Origin: Clostridiales bacterium
GTDB taxonomy: Bacteria; Bacillota; Clostridia; Lachnospirales; WQUN01
Assembly (NCBI GenBank): GCA_031271295.1
Contig: JAISVZ010000179.1
Coordinates: forward strand, 1 to 61,730
DNA: 61,730 nt
Direction of reading: 5' to 3'
Position 1 is the first letter of the stretch. The number at the start of each line of letters is the position of its first letter. Of this stretch, positions 25,667 to 34,191 are shown piece after piece. A program made the position numbers and the translations under genes. The notes below the pieces were generated by a model. It worked only from the letters and a program-made list of their open reading frames with translations. It had not been told where the DNA came from and searched no databases.

Positions 25667-26206
25667 ATGGGATATTGGAACACGCGGGGGCTTAGAGGCT
25701 CCACGCTTGAGGAAATGGTTAACCTGACAAATGAGGCGTACAGGGAAAAACAGCTTGCGCTTATTCAAAAAATACCCACGCCTATTACACCGGTGGAACT
25801 TAACGCGAAAAAGCGAACAATCAGCCTCGCTTATTTTGAGCAAAAAAGCACCGTGGATTATATTGGCTGCGTGCAAGGTATACCCGTATGTTTCGACGCT
25901 AAGGAAACGTCGCGTAAAAGCCTTCCGCTCCAAAACATACACCACCATCAGATTCGGTTTATGCAGGATTTTCATAATCAGAAGGGCTTGGCCTTTTTTT
26001 TGGTGTATTTTAAAACCGCCGGGGAGTATTTTTACCTGCCTTTTGAAACGTTCAAGGATTACTGGAATAAATCCCAAAAAGGCGAACGAAAATCCGTACC
26101 TTATGAAGCCTTTGACAAAAAGCTTCAAATAAGGAGTAAGGGTAAATTTTTTTTGCACTATTTAGAGGCAATGGATACGTACCTGCAAAACCTTAAAAAA
26201 GATTAA
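25667..26206 (+). CDS. recU: Holliday junction resolvase RecU
   Basis: Cuts four-way junctions during recombination and chromosome segregation in Firmicutes. The 179-residue protein has the expected order: GYWNTRGLRGSTLEE (N-terminal stalk), STVDYIG (catalytic Asp), CFDAKETS (Asp/Glu and Lys of the active site) and HQIRFMQDFHNQKGLAFFLV. CAAGGAGGTTTT precedes the ATG. It follows queG by 31 bases and is probably co-transcribed with it. Its stop codon TAA lies in a TTAA that also supplies the stop codon of the convergent SLH gene. In many Firmicutes recU sits beside a penicillin-binding protein gene; here it does not. Confidence 0.93.
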   Translation: MGYWNTRGLRGSTLEEMVNLTNEAYREKQLALIQKIPTPITPVELNAKKRTISLAYFEQKSTVDYIGCVQGIPVCFDAKETSRKSLPLQNIHHHQIRFMQDFHNQKGLAFFLVYFKTAGEYFYLPFETFKDYWNKSQKGERKSVPYEAFDKKLQIRSKGKFFLHYLEAMDTYLQNLKKD

Positions 26207-27384
26207 AACGTTCCGTTTACCGAAGAAAACAGCACAGCCAAATCCTCGTTCGTAACCGGCCTAAACCAATCGTAACCTAAATTGCCGAAAAGCCCGAGGG
26301 TTTTAATTTTCCGCGCGTAGGGCAGAGCCCACTGCGGAAGATCGGTAAAAGTATCGCCCTCGGCATCCTCGTTAACGGCGGTTTTAGAATCCGGCTGCGC
26401 GTTTGTATCCGTTTTTGCGTTTGTATCCGCTAAGTTCTGCGTATCCGCCGCGTCCGGGTACAATTTGGAAAGCATTATTCCAAGCTGCAATAAATTAACG
26501 GTATCGTCCGGCATAAAGTATCCGTTTTCATAGCCGCTTACAAGGTTATTGGAGGCGGCTGTTTTTATTTGCTCGCTGTAGGGTGTGGAGCTAAATACGT
26601 CCGCAAATGTTTTAAATGTGCCCTTCGGCGTTAAATCGAATGCCTGCACAAAAAACGCGCACGCTTCCGCTCTTGTTATAGCGCCTTTTCCCGTATCGGA
26701 ATTAAAATAAATATAGTTTAAGGTGCGTACTATATTGGGGTTGTTGCGCATACGGTAACCGTCGGCGTATATTTTGTACACGCCCGGAGTGTTAAGCGGA
26801 ATTTCCGCGTGCCCCTTATTGTTTGTCTGCACTATTTTGCGCGTTTTGCCCGGCTCGGTTATGTTTACCTTAACGCCCGAAAGGAACTGCGTTGTTTCGC
26901 CGGATACCCACTCGCCGTTATCCTCGTACCAAATTACCGCCTTTGAGGCGGCGCCGAACACCAAGTTTAAACCCGACTTCGTATAGCTGAAATCCGTCAT
27001 AATTTTAGTGTCCGATATATGACCGTAGTAAATAATTACGTCGTCGCCGCGAACAATTTCCTCGTTTAAAATACTGGGCGATTGCACAACTTTTCCGCCG
27101 CGCAGTATATACCCCTGCCAGCAATCGTAAACCGTAAAAACGTTATTTTCAACGTCGCCAACGCTGCGTATTTCGCTGCCGTCCGCGTTTAAAATTACGC
27201 TGAGGTTATTTGCGGAACACAGTTTTAAAAGAGCCTCACGCACCGAAGATGCCTCAACCATTCCCCTGACAATTGTTTTATTATAACTTTCTATCGAAAT
27301 TCTTACGGGAGAGGCATAAACCGATAAAGCCGTTACAATTGAAAACGAGCTGAATATCAACAAAAATATTATAAACTTTTTCAT
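26203..27384 (-). CDS. Secreted SLH-domain protein with DUF4430-like domain
   Basis: A 393-residue exported protein. The signal peptide is MKKFIIFLLIFSSFSIVTALSVYA (written here with spaces in mind: MKKFIIFLLIF then SIVTALSVYA). A transcobalamin/DUF4430-like domain lies at about 30-120 (SVREALLKLCSANN, CWQGYILRGGKV, VRGDDVIIYY). A middle beta domain covers about 150-220. Two SLH-like repeats follow (ITRAEACAFFVQAFDL, FADVFSSTPYSEQIKTAAS, GYENGYFMPDDTVNLLQLG, and FTDLPQWALPYARKIKTLG), with an Asp/Thr-rich insert. SLH repeats would hold it to secondary wall polymer. AGGAGG precedes the ATG. It is divergent from the BofC-like gene. Confidence 0.85.
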   Translation of the reverse strand: MKKFIIFLLIFSSFSIVTALSVYASPVRISIESYNKTIVRGMVEASSVREALLKLCSANNLSVILNADGSEIRSVGDVENNVFTVYDCWQGYILRGGKVVQSPSILNEEIVRGDDVIIYYGHISDTKIMTDFSYTKSGLNLVFGAASKAVIWYEDNGEWVSGETTQFLSGVKVNITEPGKTRKIVQTNNKGHAEIPLNTPGVYKIYADGYRMRNNPNIVRTLNYIYFNSDTGKGAITRAEACAFFVQAFDLTPKGTFKTFADVFSSTPYSEQIKTAASNNLVSGYENGYFMPDDTVNLLQLGIMLSKLYPDAADTQNLADTNAKTDTNAQPDSKTAVNEDAEGDTFTDLPQWALPYARKIKTLGLFGNLGYDWFRPVTNEDLAVLFSSVNGTF

Positions 27385-27819
27385 AAAGCAAAACCTCCTG
27401 TTAGAAAAAACGACGCAGTATTTTATTTGAAAACAAACGGGACAATCTCAATGTATTGTAGCAAAAATTTACATATGGCGCAAATTAATTATACAAAAGC
27501 GTTTTGTGAGCTTAGCAACTTAAAACCTTCACTTATTATTTGCCGAAGTGAGGGAAAAATACCAAAAAACGCAGTTATCCACAGTTCACCTGTTGATAAC
27601 TGCGTTTTTCTGTGGATAACTATGTTGATAAACCCCAAAAGCTCTGTGCACAATTTTTTTCCGAACCGGATTTTCTTTTAAACAAGCCTTTAAAATTTTA
27701 CGAAATTTTTAAACAACCCGTAAAAAGTTATCAACACAGACATTATGTATACAAACATAGGCTCATGTCAAGAATTAATTCGAAATGTATGTTTTACAGA
27801 ACCCTTAGGAGGTGACACA
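27385..27819. other. Divergent intergenic region with DnaA-box-like cluster and hairpin
   Basis: A gene-free stretch between the SLH and BofC-like genes. TTATCCACA occurs at 27575-27583, and its complement at 27611-27619. TTATCAACA-type sites lie at 27591-27599 and 27623-27631 (complement strand) and at 27728-27736. A near match, TTGTGCACA, lies near 27645-27653 on the minus strand. The hairpin AAAAACGCAGTTATC / GATAACTGCGTTTTT lies at 27564-27609. Confidence 0.65.
27564..27609. terminator. Symmetric hairpin with A/T flanks, contains two DnaA-box-like sites
   Basis: A 15-bp stem (AAAAACGCAGTTATC with GATAACTGCGTTTTT) and a 15-base loop. By shape it is a bidirectional terminator, yet both neighbouring genes point away from it, so it ends no annotated transcript. 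Confidence 0.5.
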
Positions 27820-28422
27820 GTGAAGAAATTTTTAAAGAAATTCCTATACGTAACGCTGCTTTTTGCGCTTGCGGGCGCGGCGGCATTTATAAGCTACAGT
27901 TATTTTGGCGGAAAAACCGAAACAGGGCCGCGAAACATCGGCAGTTTTGTGCAAAACTTTCCGGAAAACGCGGCAATAACAACCCAGCCGTATGTAAACG
28001 AGCAGCCCGAAGAGGATATTGCCGAGCTACGGATAAAGGCAACAACAAAAGTAATTTATGAATATATTTACCCGGATAACATTCCGGTACAAAGCGAGGA
28101 AAAGTTTACACAGCTTCTAATCGGCCTTAACCGCGAAGAATTAACGGAAATTTATTACGGCTGGGACATAGCGGAATTTACGGAGGAAAACGTTATTTTG
28201 CGCAAAAAAATTGAAGAGGGCAGCGAAAGATATATTATAGGGGAAAAGGACGGCTTTGTGGCGGTTTTTTACGATACGGCGCAAAAACGCGGCAATGTAA
28301 AGGAAATTACCAAAGCATCGGTATCCTCATTTTCACCGGATGAGCAAATAAGGCTAAGTGAGGGGATTTATGTTACCGGGCGCAATAACTTAGCACGGAT
28401 ACTTGAGGATTACGGAAGTTAA
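27820..28422 (+). CDS. Membrane-anchored protein with BofC C-terminal-like domain
   Basis: The start is the GTG at 27820, with TTAGGAGGTGA 6 bases upstream; the frame before it lacks a site. The 200-residue protein has one N-terminal membrane anchor (FLYVTLLFALAGAAAFISYS) and an extracytoplasmic part. The C-terminal 65 residues resemble the BofC C-terminal domain (YIIGEKDGFVAVFYD, VKEITKASVSSFSPDEQIRL, SEGIYVTG, LARILEDYGS). In Bacillus, BofC restrains the SpoIVB protease during sporulation. Many Clostridia have such a domain in otherwise divergent proteins, so the same role is only possible. It is followed by an unusual array and a terminator. Confidence 0.72.
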   Translation: MKKFLKKFLYVTLLFALAGAAAFISYSYFGGKTETGPRNIGSFVQNFPENAAITTQPYVNEQPEEDIAELRIKATTKVIYEYIYPDNIPVQSEEKFTQLLIGLNREELTEIYYGWDIAEFTEENVILRKKIEEGSERYIIGEKDGFVAVFYDTAQKRGNVKEITKASVSSFSPDEQIRLSEGIYVTGRNNLARILEDYGS

Positions 28423-28424
28423 AA

Positions 28425-28510
28425 CCCCGAAAAAAAAAGGAACTCCGAAAAAAAGGAACCCCGAAAAAAAAGGAATTCCGAAAAAAAGGAACTCGAAAAA
28501 AAAGGAACCC
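28425..28510 (+). repeat. Tandem array of terminator-arm-like units
   Basis: Five imperfect units of about 16-18 bases, each with the form CCGAAAAAAAGGAAC, directly before the terminator hairpin whose left arm has the same sequence. Confidence 0.75.
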
Positions 28511-28534
28511 CCTGGCGGAGGTTCTTTTTTTTTT
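28501..28534. terminator. Terminator shared by BofC-like and abrB genes
   Basis: AAAGGAACC plus CC pairs with GG plus GGTTCTTT, loop TGGC region, followed by T10. It lies between two convergent genes. Confidence 0.85.
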
Positions 28535-28559
28535 GATATGTTAATTCCGAAAACAAATT

Positions 28560-28832
28560 CTACTGCTCGTTTTTTACAAGTGAATAGCCGGCCATTTCAG
28601 CCATCTTGGTAATAGAGGTAACAGAAACTTTTTTACCTTTATACTCGATCAAATTGTCCATCTCGCCGGTAAAAATGTCTGCGGGCTCGTACTTTTTCAA
28701 AACTATACGCTCATTATCCGTGAAAATTTCAAGCGCGTCTTTTTCGTTAATTCCTAAAACTTTACGCAGTTCAATTGGAATAACGATTCTTCCCAACTCA
28801 TCAACACGTCTGACAATTCCTGTTGATTTCAT
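28560..28832 (-). CDS. abrB: AbrB/SpoVT-type transition-state regulator
   Basis: A 90-residue DNA-binding protein. The start is the ATG at 28832 (MKSTGIVRRVDELGRIVIPI), 6 bases after AAGGAGG. The N-terminal swapped-hairpin beta-barrel matches AbrB/Abh/SpoVT closely (RRVDELGRIVIPIELRKVLGI, DALEIFTDNERIVLKKYEP). The C-terminal 35 residues (VTSITKMAEMAGYSL) are the shorter multimerisation part. It would control post-exponential genes. A consensus promoter (TTGACT/TAAAAT) precedes it. Confidence 0.9.
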   Translation of the reverse strand: MKSTGIVRRVDELGRIVIPIELRKVLGINEKDALEIFTDNERIVLKKYEPADIFTGEMDNLIEYKGKKVSVTSITKMAEMAGYSLVKNEQ

Positions 28833-28906
28833 ACTTAACCTCCTTTTTTTTGTGACATATACACGAAAAACATACATTAAATTACATTAATTTAGTACGT
28901 TTAAAC

Positions 28907-28935
28907 ATTTTAGCATCTCTTACATAATTAGTCAA
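28907..28935 (-). promoter_or_regulatory. Promoter for abrB
   Basis: Minus strand: TTGACT (28935-28930), 17-base spacer, TAAAAT (28912-28907). Confidence 0.75.
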
Positions 28936-29085
28936 TACATTTCGCAAAAACAATTTTTTGCCTCTTTTCTCTCACAAAAGGATATTATACAGAAAATTTC
29001 GATAAAATTTTACTTTTCGCGTGTCAATATATTTGTTCTTTAAAAATTCCAAACGCATAAATATATAAAGAAATCTGCAAATTTC

Positions 29086-29105
29086 TTGGCTTGGCTTGGC
29101 TTGGC
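29086..29105 (+). repeat. Pentamer repeat (TTGGC)4
   Basis: Four exact units upstream of spmA. A related array lies at 42242-42270. Confidence 0.85.
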
Positions 29106-29163
29106 GTTAGCTTACTGTTGAAATATGTGAAAATTATTAACTTATAACTTGCGGGATGATTAA

Positions 29164-29745
29164 ATGTTAAACTATATTTGGGGAATTATGATTTTGCTTG
29201 CGGTAGTTGTTGCCTCCTTTACCGGAAAAATGCCGGATATCACAAATTCCGCGCTTGAATCCGCGCAGGACGCGGTGGCGTTATGCGTAAAAATGACGGG
29301 TATCGTTGCTATGTGGACAGGGCTTATGAAGATTGCCGAAAAGGCGGGTTTGGTTGAGGCGCTTTCTAAAAAACTATCCCCCGTAATGAAATTTCTCTTT
29401 CCGGATTTACACAGCGGCAGCAAAGCCGCAAAACATATTTCCACAAATTTTATAGCAAATATTCTCGGCATTGGCTGGGCGGCAACTCCCGCCGGGCTAA
29501 AGGCAATGGAGGAGCTGCAAAAAACCAACCCCGACAAAACTACGGCAAGCAGAAATATGTGTATGTTTTTAATTATAAATATGTCAAGCCTGCAAATTGT
29601 CTCGGTAAACATTGTAGCTTACCGCGCCCAGTATAATTCGGTAAACCCGTCCGAAATTATAGGCCCCGGGCTTGTAACAACGCTTGTTTCCACACTTACC
29701 GCCGTTATAGCGGCAAAAATATTTGAGAAGGTGCGTTTTAAGTGA
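29164..29745 (+). CDS. spmA: Spore maturation protein A
   Basis: A 193-residue membrane protein of the nucleoside-recognition (Gate) family. It opens MLNYIWGIMILLAVVVASFTG, has VALCVKMTGIVAMWTGLMKIAE, and carries the conserved FIANILGIGWAATPAGLKAME and SRNMCMFLIINMSSLQ. With SpmB it is needed in Bacillus for core dehydration of the spore. The ribosome site (GGGATG) is weak. The stop TGA overlaps the GTG start of spmB. Confidence 0.93.
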   Translation: MLNYIWGIMILLAVVVASFTGKMPDITNSALESAQDAVALCVKMTGIVAMWTGLMKIAEKAGLVEALSKKLSPVMKFLFPDLHSGSKAAKHISTNFIANILGIGWAATPAGLKAMEELQKTNPDKTTASRNMCMFLIINMSSLQIVSVNIVAYRAQYNSVNPSEIIGPGLVTTLVSTLTAVIAAKIFEKVRFK

Positions 29746-30272
29746 AATTTATGCTTTTAATTTCCGAGCTTATTATTCCGCTTAGTTTTGTGGGTATAAT
29801 CGGCTACGGGTACATAAAAAAGGTAAACGTTTATGAGGAATTCATAGAAGGAGCCAAGGATGGCTTTAAAACGGTTATCGGAATAATGCCTACTTTAATT
29901 GGGCTTATGGTTGGTGTGGGAATGCTTCGCGCCTCCGGCTTTTTAGACCTTTTGGCAAATTTTTTATCTCCCCTTACGGATTTAATAAGCTTCCCGAAGG
30001 AGGCGGTGGCGCTTACCCTTATGCGTTTGGTATCGTCATCCGCCTCAACGGGGCTTTTAATTGATATTTTTAAAACTTACGGCCCCGACTCGTTTATCGG
30101 GCGGTTTGTTTCAATAATGATGAGCTGTACCGAAACCATTTTGTATACTATGAGCGTGTATTTTATGAGCGTAAAAATCACAAAAACCAAATATACGCTG
30201 GCCGGTGCGCTTATCAGCAATTTTGCCGGAATTATTGCCGCGCTTTGGATTACGCGCGCTTTGTTCGGGTAA
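29742..30272 (+). CDS. spmB: Spore maturation protein B
   Basis: A 176-residue partner of SpmA, starting with GTG in a GTGA overlap with its stop. It has several membrane segments and the Gate-family pattern (FIEGAKDGFKTVIGIMPTLIG, FPKEAVALTLMRLVSSSAST, MMSCTETILYTMSVYF). Co-translation with spmA is expected. No dacB-type carboxypeptidase gene is beside the pair, unlike Bacillus. Confidence 0.93.
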   Translation: MKFMLLISELIIPLSFVGIIGYGYIKKVNVYEEFIEGAKDGFKTVIGIMPTLIGLMVGVGMLRASGFLDLLANFLSPLTDLISFPKEAVALTLMRLVSSSASTGLLIDIFKTYGPDSFIGRFVSIMMSCTETILYTMSVYFMSVKITKTKYTLAGALISNFAGIIAALWITRALFG

Positions 30273-30290
30273 AAGCAATTTGCCCGGATA

Positions 30291-31634
30291 TTATCCGTTT
30301 ATTTTTTTGTGCGCGTTATCAAGCACAATTTTTACATAGTCCTTATTTGCGGCTTGCGTTCCGTTTAAAACGTTAAGCCAATAATTTTTATCCGTAAGAA
30401 TGCCGTCGGCTATCGCGTTATCCACTGTTATTTCCTCCGGTGTTTTTACGTCTGCCGGGTTAATTGTTCCCATCTCATTCACCACCTTAATTAATGTGTC
30501 CGCGTAATTGGCGTTGCCGGGGCACCAGCTCTTTGAAAGCGTTTCCACTGTTTTTCCCGTTCCGTACAGCGAAGCGAAGTGGCGCGGGTCTGTGGTATTC
30601 GCTCTTGGGTACCCCGCAGCGCCGCCGTAGAGCGCAATATGGTCTAAATGCGCGTTAACGCCGTCTGTCCAGTTGGCAAATTTCTGGCTGTCGTTTTTGT
30701 CCGTATCGCTGCCTCCGTTTGCGGTTTTCATTCCGCAAGGGTTACAAAAACTCTCGTCCAAAAGCCCGCCGAATTTCCCGTAACTTGTTTCAAACGCGGA
30801 TTGCGCGTAAGCAATCTGCGGGTTAACTGCGCCGTGTGCGCCCGCGTTTTCCCAATAAATTTGGGCAAGGCTGACAAATGTATCCGTAGAGCCTTTGCCT
30901 TTTGCCCACGCCTGAGCCGCGGAAAGGGTTGCCGCAGCGGAGCTTAAAACCGGAGTGTCAAGCCCGGGAGTTTTTGCGGCTGCGGCGGGCGCGTTTGGGG
31001 ATGCGCCCGCCGGCGGCGCGGTTGTTGCAGCAGGCGCGGTTGGCGCTGCGCTCGTGCTTGCCGCCGTTTGGCTCAGAGCTTTTGCAACATCCGCCCTAAA
31101 GGTATCCATACTTTTCCCGAATTTGGGGAACCAGTGCATAACGTCGCTGTGGTTGGTTGCAAGCCCAAGCGTATACCCCTCACTATGGCATATAAGGGAG
31201 GGTTTTTCCGGCTTAATGTTGTACTGCTTGCATAAATAGGCGCAAAGCTGAACAGCTTCGTTGTACACGGACATGAAGTAATTTTTGTCCGTTAAGGCGT
31301 CCTCGCATATTTCAAACCCTATGTGCGTATCGTTCGCTTTGCCGCCGCAGTGCCAGCCGCGCATATTCCAAGGAAGGGTTTGATACGTTGCAATCGATCC
31401 GTCTTTAAGCTTGCCTATAAAACCGTGAACGCATACCTGCCGCCCGTCAGGCTTGGGCTGGTTCCAGTAATTGCCTGCGGTATTTACGCCAAGCAAACCG
31501 TCGTCCGGCCCCACGTAACGTTTAAGCGAAGGGTTATTGGCACCTGTGGAATGTACCATAATTCCCGCAGGTGTTATTATTTTGCCGGTTACATAGCAAT
31601 CATTTTTTGTGAGTAAAAGCTTGTGCAGATTCAT
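30291..31634 (-). CDS. Two-domain endolysin: amidase_2 plus glucosaminidase-like domain
   Basis: The start is the ATG at 31634 (MNLHKLLLTKNDCY), 5 bases after GGAGG. The 447-residue protein has an N-terminal Amidase_2/PGRP domain (about 15-185), with zinc-site residues in GIMVHSTGANN, WHCGGKANDTHIGFEIC and NHSDVMHW. A Pro/Ala-rich linker (about 195-250) follows. Then comes a glucosaminidase-like domain (about 265-400; NPQIAYAQSAFETSYGKFGG, GMKTANGG, YGTGKTVETLSKSWCPG) and a short helical tail (ITVDNAIADGILTDKNYW). It has no signal peptide, which fits a phage endolysin released by a holin. No other phage gene lies nearby, so it may be a prophage relic or a recruited lysin. It could also be released by cell lysis at the end of sporulation. 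Confidence 0.85.
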   Translation of the reverse strand: MNLHKLLLTKNDCYVTGKIITPAGIMVHSTGANNPSLKRYVGPDDGLLGVNTAGNYWNQPKPDGRQVCVHGFIGKLKDGSIATYQTLPWNMRGWHCGGKANDTHIGFEICEDALTDKNYFMSVYNEAVQLCAYLCKQYNIKPEKPSLICHSEGYTLGLATNHSDVMHWFPKFGKSMDTFRADVAKALSQTAASTSAAPTAPAATTAPPAGASPNAPAAAAKTPGLDTPVLSSAAATLSAAQAWAKGKGSTDTFVSLAQIYWENAGAHGAVNPQIAYAQSAFETSYGKFGGLLDESFCNPCGMKTANGGSDTDKNDSQKFANWTDGVNAHLDHIALYGGAAGYPRANTTDPRHFASLYGTGKTVETLSKSWCPGNANYADTLIKVVNEMGTINPADVKTPEEITVDNAIADGILTDKNYWLNVLNGTQAANKDYVKIVLDNAHKKING

Positions 31635-31947
31635 AATATCCTCCATTCTGTTTTGTTGATGGTTGTACAACCTCATTACCATTACTATGAAAATGTTCTG
31701 TAAAATGTGAAAATTCCTACAAATTTATTATCGAAATTTGCGGGAGTATTCTTAATGTTCATTTAAAACATAGATTTAAGGAAAATAACGTTCACAAAAC
31801 ACAACAATAATAAACAATAATAAACAAGATAAGCCAACTATTTAACTTGAGTATAGAAAATAACTTCTTTATTATATAGTTAATAGATTTAATTGATAAT
31901 AATTTTCAACAAAACTTCAAAACCACTTTGCAAAGGGGAGGATACGG
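31635..31947. other. Gene-free AT-rich region before the prepilin cluster
   Basis: Holds the prepilin-cluster promoter at 31847-31875 and a short AATAATAAAC direct repeat near 31803-31826. I see nothing else. Confidence 0.5.
31847..31875 (+). promoter_or_regulatory. Promoter for prepilin cluster
   Basis: TTGAGT (31847-31852), 17-base spacer, TATTAT (31870-31875). The leader is about 65 bases. Confidence 0.65.
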
Positions 31948-34191
31948 ATGAAAAAGAAAACTGTTTTAAAACGACTCAGAAATAACAAAGGTGTGGCGTT
32001 GGCAGCGGTAATAATGGTTTTGTTGGTAGTTTCGGTTTTTAGCATTATGGTTATCTACGTCTCTTCGAGCGATGTTAGGCTTAACATGATTGATGAGCGT
32101 AATTCCGAAAACTACTATATTGCGTGGTCTGCCGCAAATGTTGTAGCCGATGAACTTAAAAAAGCCGCGGAGGAAAACAAAGACAAGTTTAACGAGCTGT
32201 TATCTACAAATGCGGATAACAAATTTCTTCCGAAAACAAACGAGACTTTTATCCACAACGTAGAATTTGCTTTGTACTCAACGAAATATAACGCACAAGT
32301 TGCCATTAAAAAAACTAAGCAAAAAACAAGCGGCAATATTGTAGAGAATTATTTTTACATTGTAGGGAATTACAACGATGCAAAAGCTTATATAAGTATG
32401 CGCATTGATGTTGAAAAAGCGCCGCCTAAAGCAAGCGCCGGCAGCGGTTTTGTGGTTCAAAACGGCGGTTGGTATAATGACGTTTACGGCGACGGGCTTG
32501 GTTCGCACATTACAAAAGGCGAATCTAATTACACCTCAAAGCCGAGTCAGAAAAATGGCGTCACAGTGGTAGGAGCGGTACACGCCGATGGCGCTTTGTA
32601 TAATTCAAGCGATGTAACCTTCACCTGGCCAACGGATGATAATCAAATTCCATACACAAATGACGCAGGTCATACTATTTACTTAAAGCTTCCGGAAAAT
32701 TACCGCGAACCTGCCTTTAACGTACAACCGAGCGCAATTTTAAACGACAGCGATTTCGGACAGGTTTTAAACGCAATAAGATACTGGAATAGGGAAGGCT
32801 ACACAAGTGAAAAAATAATGATGCTGCTGACAGAGGATAATACCTCCGCACGGTATTTTACAAGCGATGAATGCAAGGCGGCGGGCATAAACGAAATGGG
32901 TTTTGATAACGGCTCGCCAATAGTATCGCTATTGCAAAATCATCCAAAAATTGTAGAGGATATTATTAACGAAGAAAAAGACAGGGAAGCGGCAAGCAAA
33001 AAAGGCATGTCACTTGAGCAGTACAGAGCCGCTTCTATGCAAGAGGATATTGAAATTTCCAATAAAACAGGTTTGACGGATGAAGAAAAGGCTAATTTTC
33101 ACAGAGATTATCCGGTAAGTTTGGGCATCCCCCGTTTGGATGTGGAAATTCCGAAAAACTCCAGCAGGTTAAATTCGGTGTCGCCGGGTGATTATAAAGC
33201 TACCGAAACTTATACTTTCGACAGGAAAGACGCAAACGGCATAACAGAAACCGTTAAAGGGATTACGGTTTATGTAAATTTATTGAGGCACTCAACTACC
33301 TTAACCCATGATTGCAAAACTTCAAACTGCTCTGTTGTACACCCGTGCGAAAACTATTATAACCCGAACAGTTATGGGCAATGGTCATATACAAGGGATG
33401 TTGAACACTTTGAGAAAATAGTGCAAACCATATTAGACGATCCCGACCCTAAAGCTGATAAGGATATAAAGGATTATGACGAGGTAACGATAGTATTTAC
33501 AGGCGAATATGTGTATAACGCGGCGGACAACAAATGGTATTCGTTTAACGGAAAAACATATAACTGGGGAGGCGCGGATTATTTTGCAACAAATACATCG
33601 GAGAACCCCAAGGCGGTGGATATAGCTTTTCAAATTAAGCAGGAAGGAACGGTTACAGTACCTTCCGGTAAGAACTTAATTCTTGCCTTCGACCAAGTTG
33701 GAGGGGATTTTAGATGGGAGGGTACAAACGGAAGCTTATATAAAAACGCGGATACCAACCCGAACGATTTTGCGTCGGTTAGTTTTGTAATTAACCAAAT
33801 AAAAGACTCCGCGCCGGAAGGCGAGGGTGCTTATAAGAGCGCGCCGGTTGTGGAGGATTACATGAACTCTATAAGCAAAGCTTCGAACGCGCGTTTTAAT
33901 TTCAGAATGTTCTCGGAAAATGGCAAAACAAATATTAACTGCCCAATTCATATTTTTGCTCCGGACGGCAGCGTTATAAGCCCGGGCGATAAAACGATGA
34001 CCAGTGTTTTTTACGGTTCCATTTATGCCAATCACGTTGGAATAAACAATTTAACTTTAAGTTATGTTCCTTCCGAAAAAAATCAGTTAGTTAACGAAAG
34101 CGGTACCGAAAACAAGCCGTTCAAGGCAAAAGAGATTAAAATGAACTGGGTGAGAGGGGGCGAATACAATGTTGATTTTGAAGATGAATAA
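31948..34191 (+). CDS. Large PilX-type prepilin-like protein
   Basis: A 747-residue protein. The N-terminus has a short basic lead (MKKKTVLKRLRNNKG) and a hydrophobic helix (VALAAVIMVLLVVSVFSIMVI) of the PilX_N / type IV pilin-like kind, with cleavage expected after NNKG. The rest is a very large extracytoplasmic region rich in Asn, Asp and Tyr, with about five Cys (TLTHDCKTSNCSVVHPCENYY could coordinate metal or form disulfides). GGGGAGG precedes the ATG. It overlaps the next prepilin gene by 23 bases. Pilin-like minor proteins are rarely this long; an adhesin carried at a pilus tip is a reasonable inference, not shown. Confidence 0.75.
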   Translation: MKKKTVLKRLRNNKGVALAAVIMVLLVVSVFSIMVIYVSSSDVRLNMIDERNSENYYIAWSAANVVADELKKAAEENKDKFNELLSTNADNKFLPKTNETFIHNVEFALYSTKYNAQVAIKKTKQKTSGNIVENYFYIVGNYNDAKAYISMRIDVEKAPPKASAGSGFVVQNGGWYNDVYGDGLGSHITKGESNYTSKPSQKNGVTVVGAVHADGALYNSSDVTFTWPTDDNQIPYTNDAGHTIYLKLPENYREPAFNVQPSAILNDSDFGQVLNAIRYWNREGYTSEKIMMLLTEDNTSARYFTSDECKAAGINEMGFDNGSPIVSLLQNHPKIVEDIINEEKDREAASKKGMSLEQYRAASMQEDIEISNKTGLTDEEKANFHRDYPVSLGIPRLDVEIPKNSSRLNSVSPGDYKATETYTFDRKDANGITETVKGITVYVNLLRHSTTLTHDCKTSNCSVVHPCENYYNPNSYGQWSYTRDVEHFEKIVQTILDDPDPKADKDIKDYDEVTIVFTGEYVYNAADNKWYSFNGKTYNWGGADYFATNTSENPKAVDIAFQIKQEGTVTVPSGKNLILAFDQVGGDFRWEGTNGSLYKNADTNPNDFASVSFVINQIKDSAPEGEGAYKSAPVVEDYMNSISKASNARFNFRMFSENGKTNINCPIHIFAPDGSVISPGDKTMTSVFYGSIYANHVGINNLTLSYVPSEKNQLVNESGTENKPFKAKEIKMNWVRGGEYNVDFEDE

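Larger units (their letters stand above)
28833..29163. other. Gene-free AT-rich region between abrB and spmA
   Basis: Contains the abrB promoter on the minus strand and a TTGGC pentamer repeat at 29086-29105. I see no convincing sigma-A promoter for spmA; that gene may use a sporulation sigma factor, which I could not place. Confidence 0.5.

Noticed and set aside
27564-27736. Main chromosomal replication origin
   Set aside because: DnaA-box-like sites are clustered, but dnaA, dnaN, rpmH and an AT-rich unwinding block next to them are absent, so I report only a possible DnaA-binding locus.
28403-28612. Lys-rich open frame after the BofC-like gene
   Set aside because: Its KKxGTPKKR repeats come from the terminator-arm array; no ribosome site.
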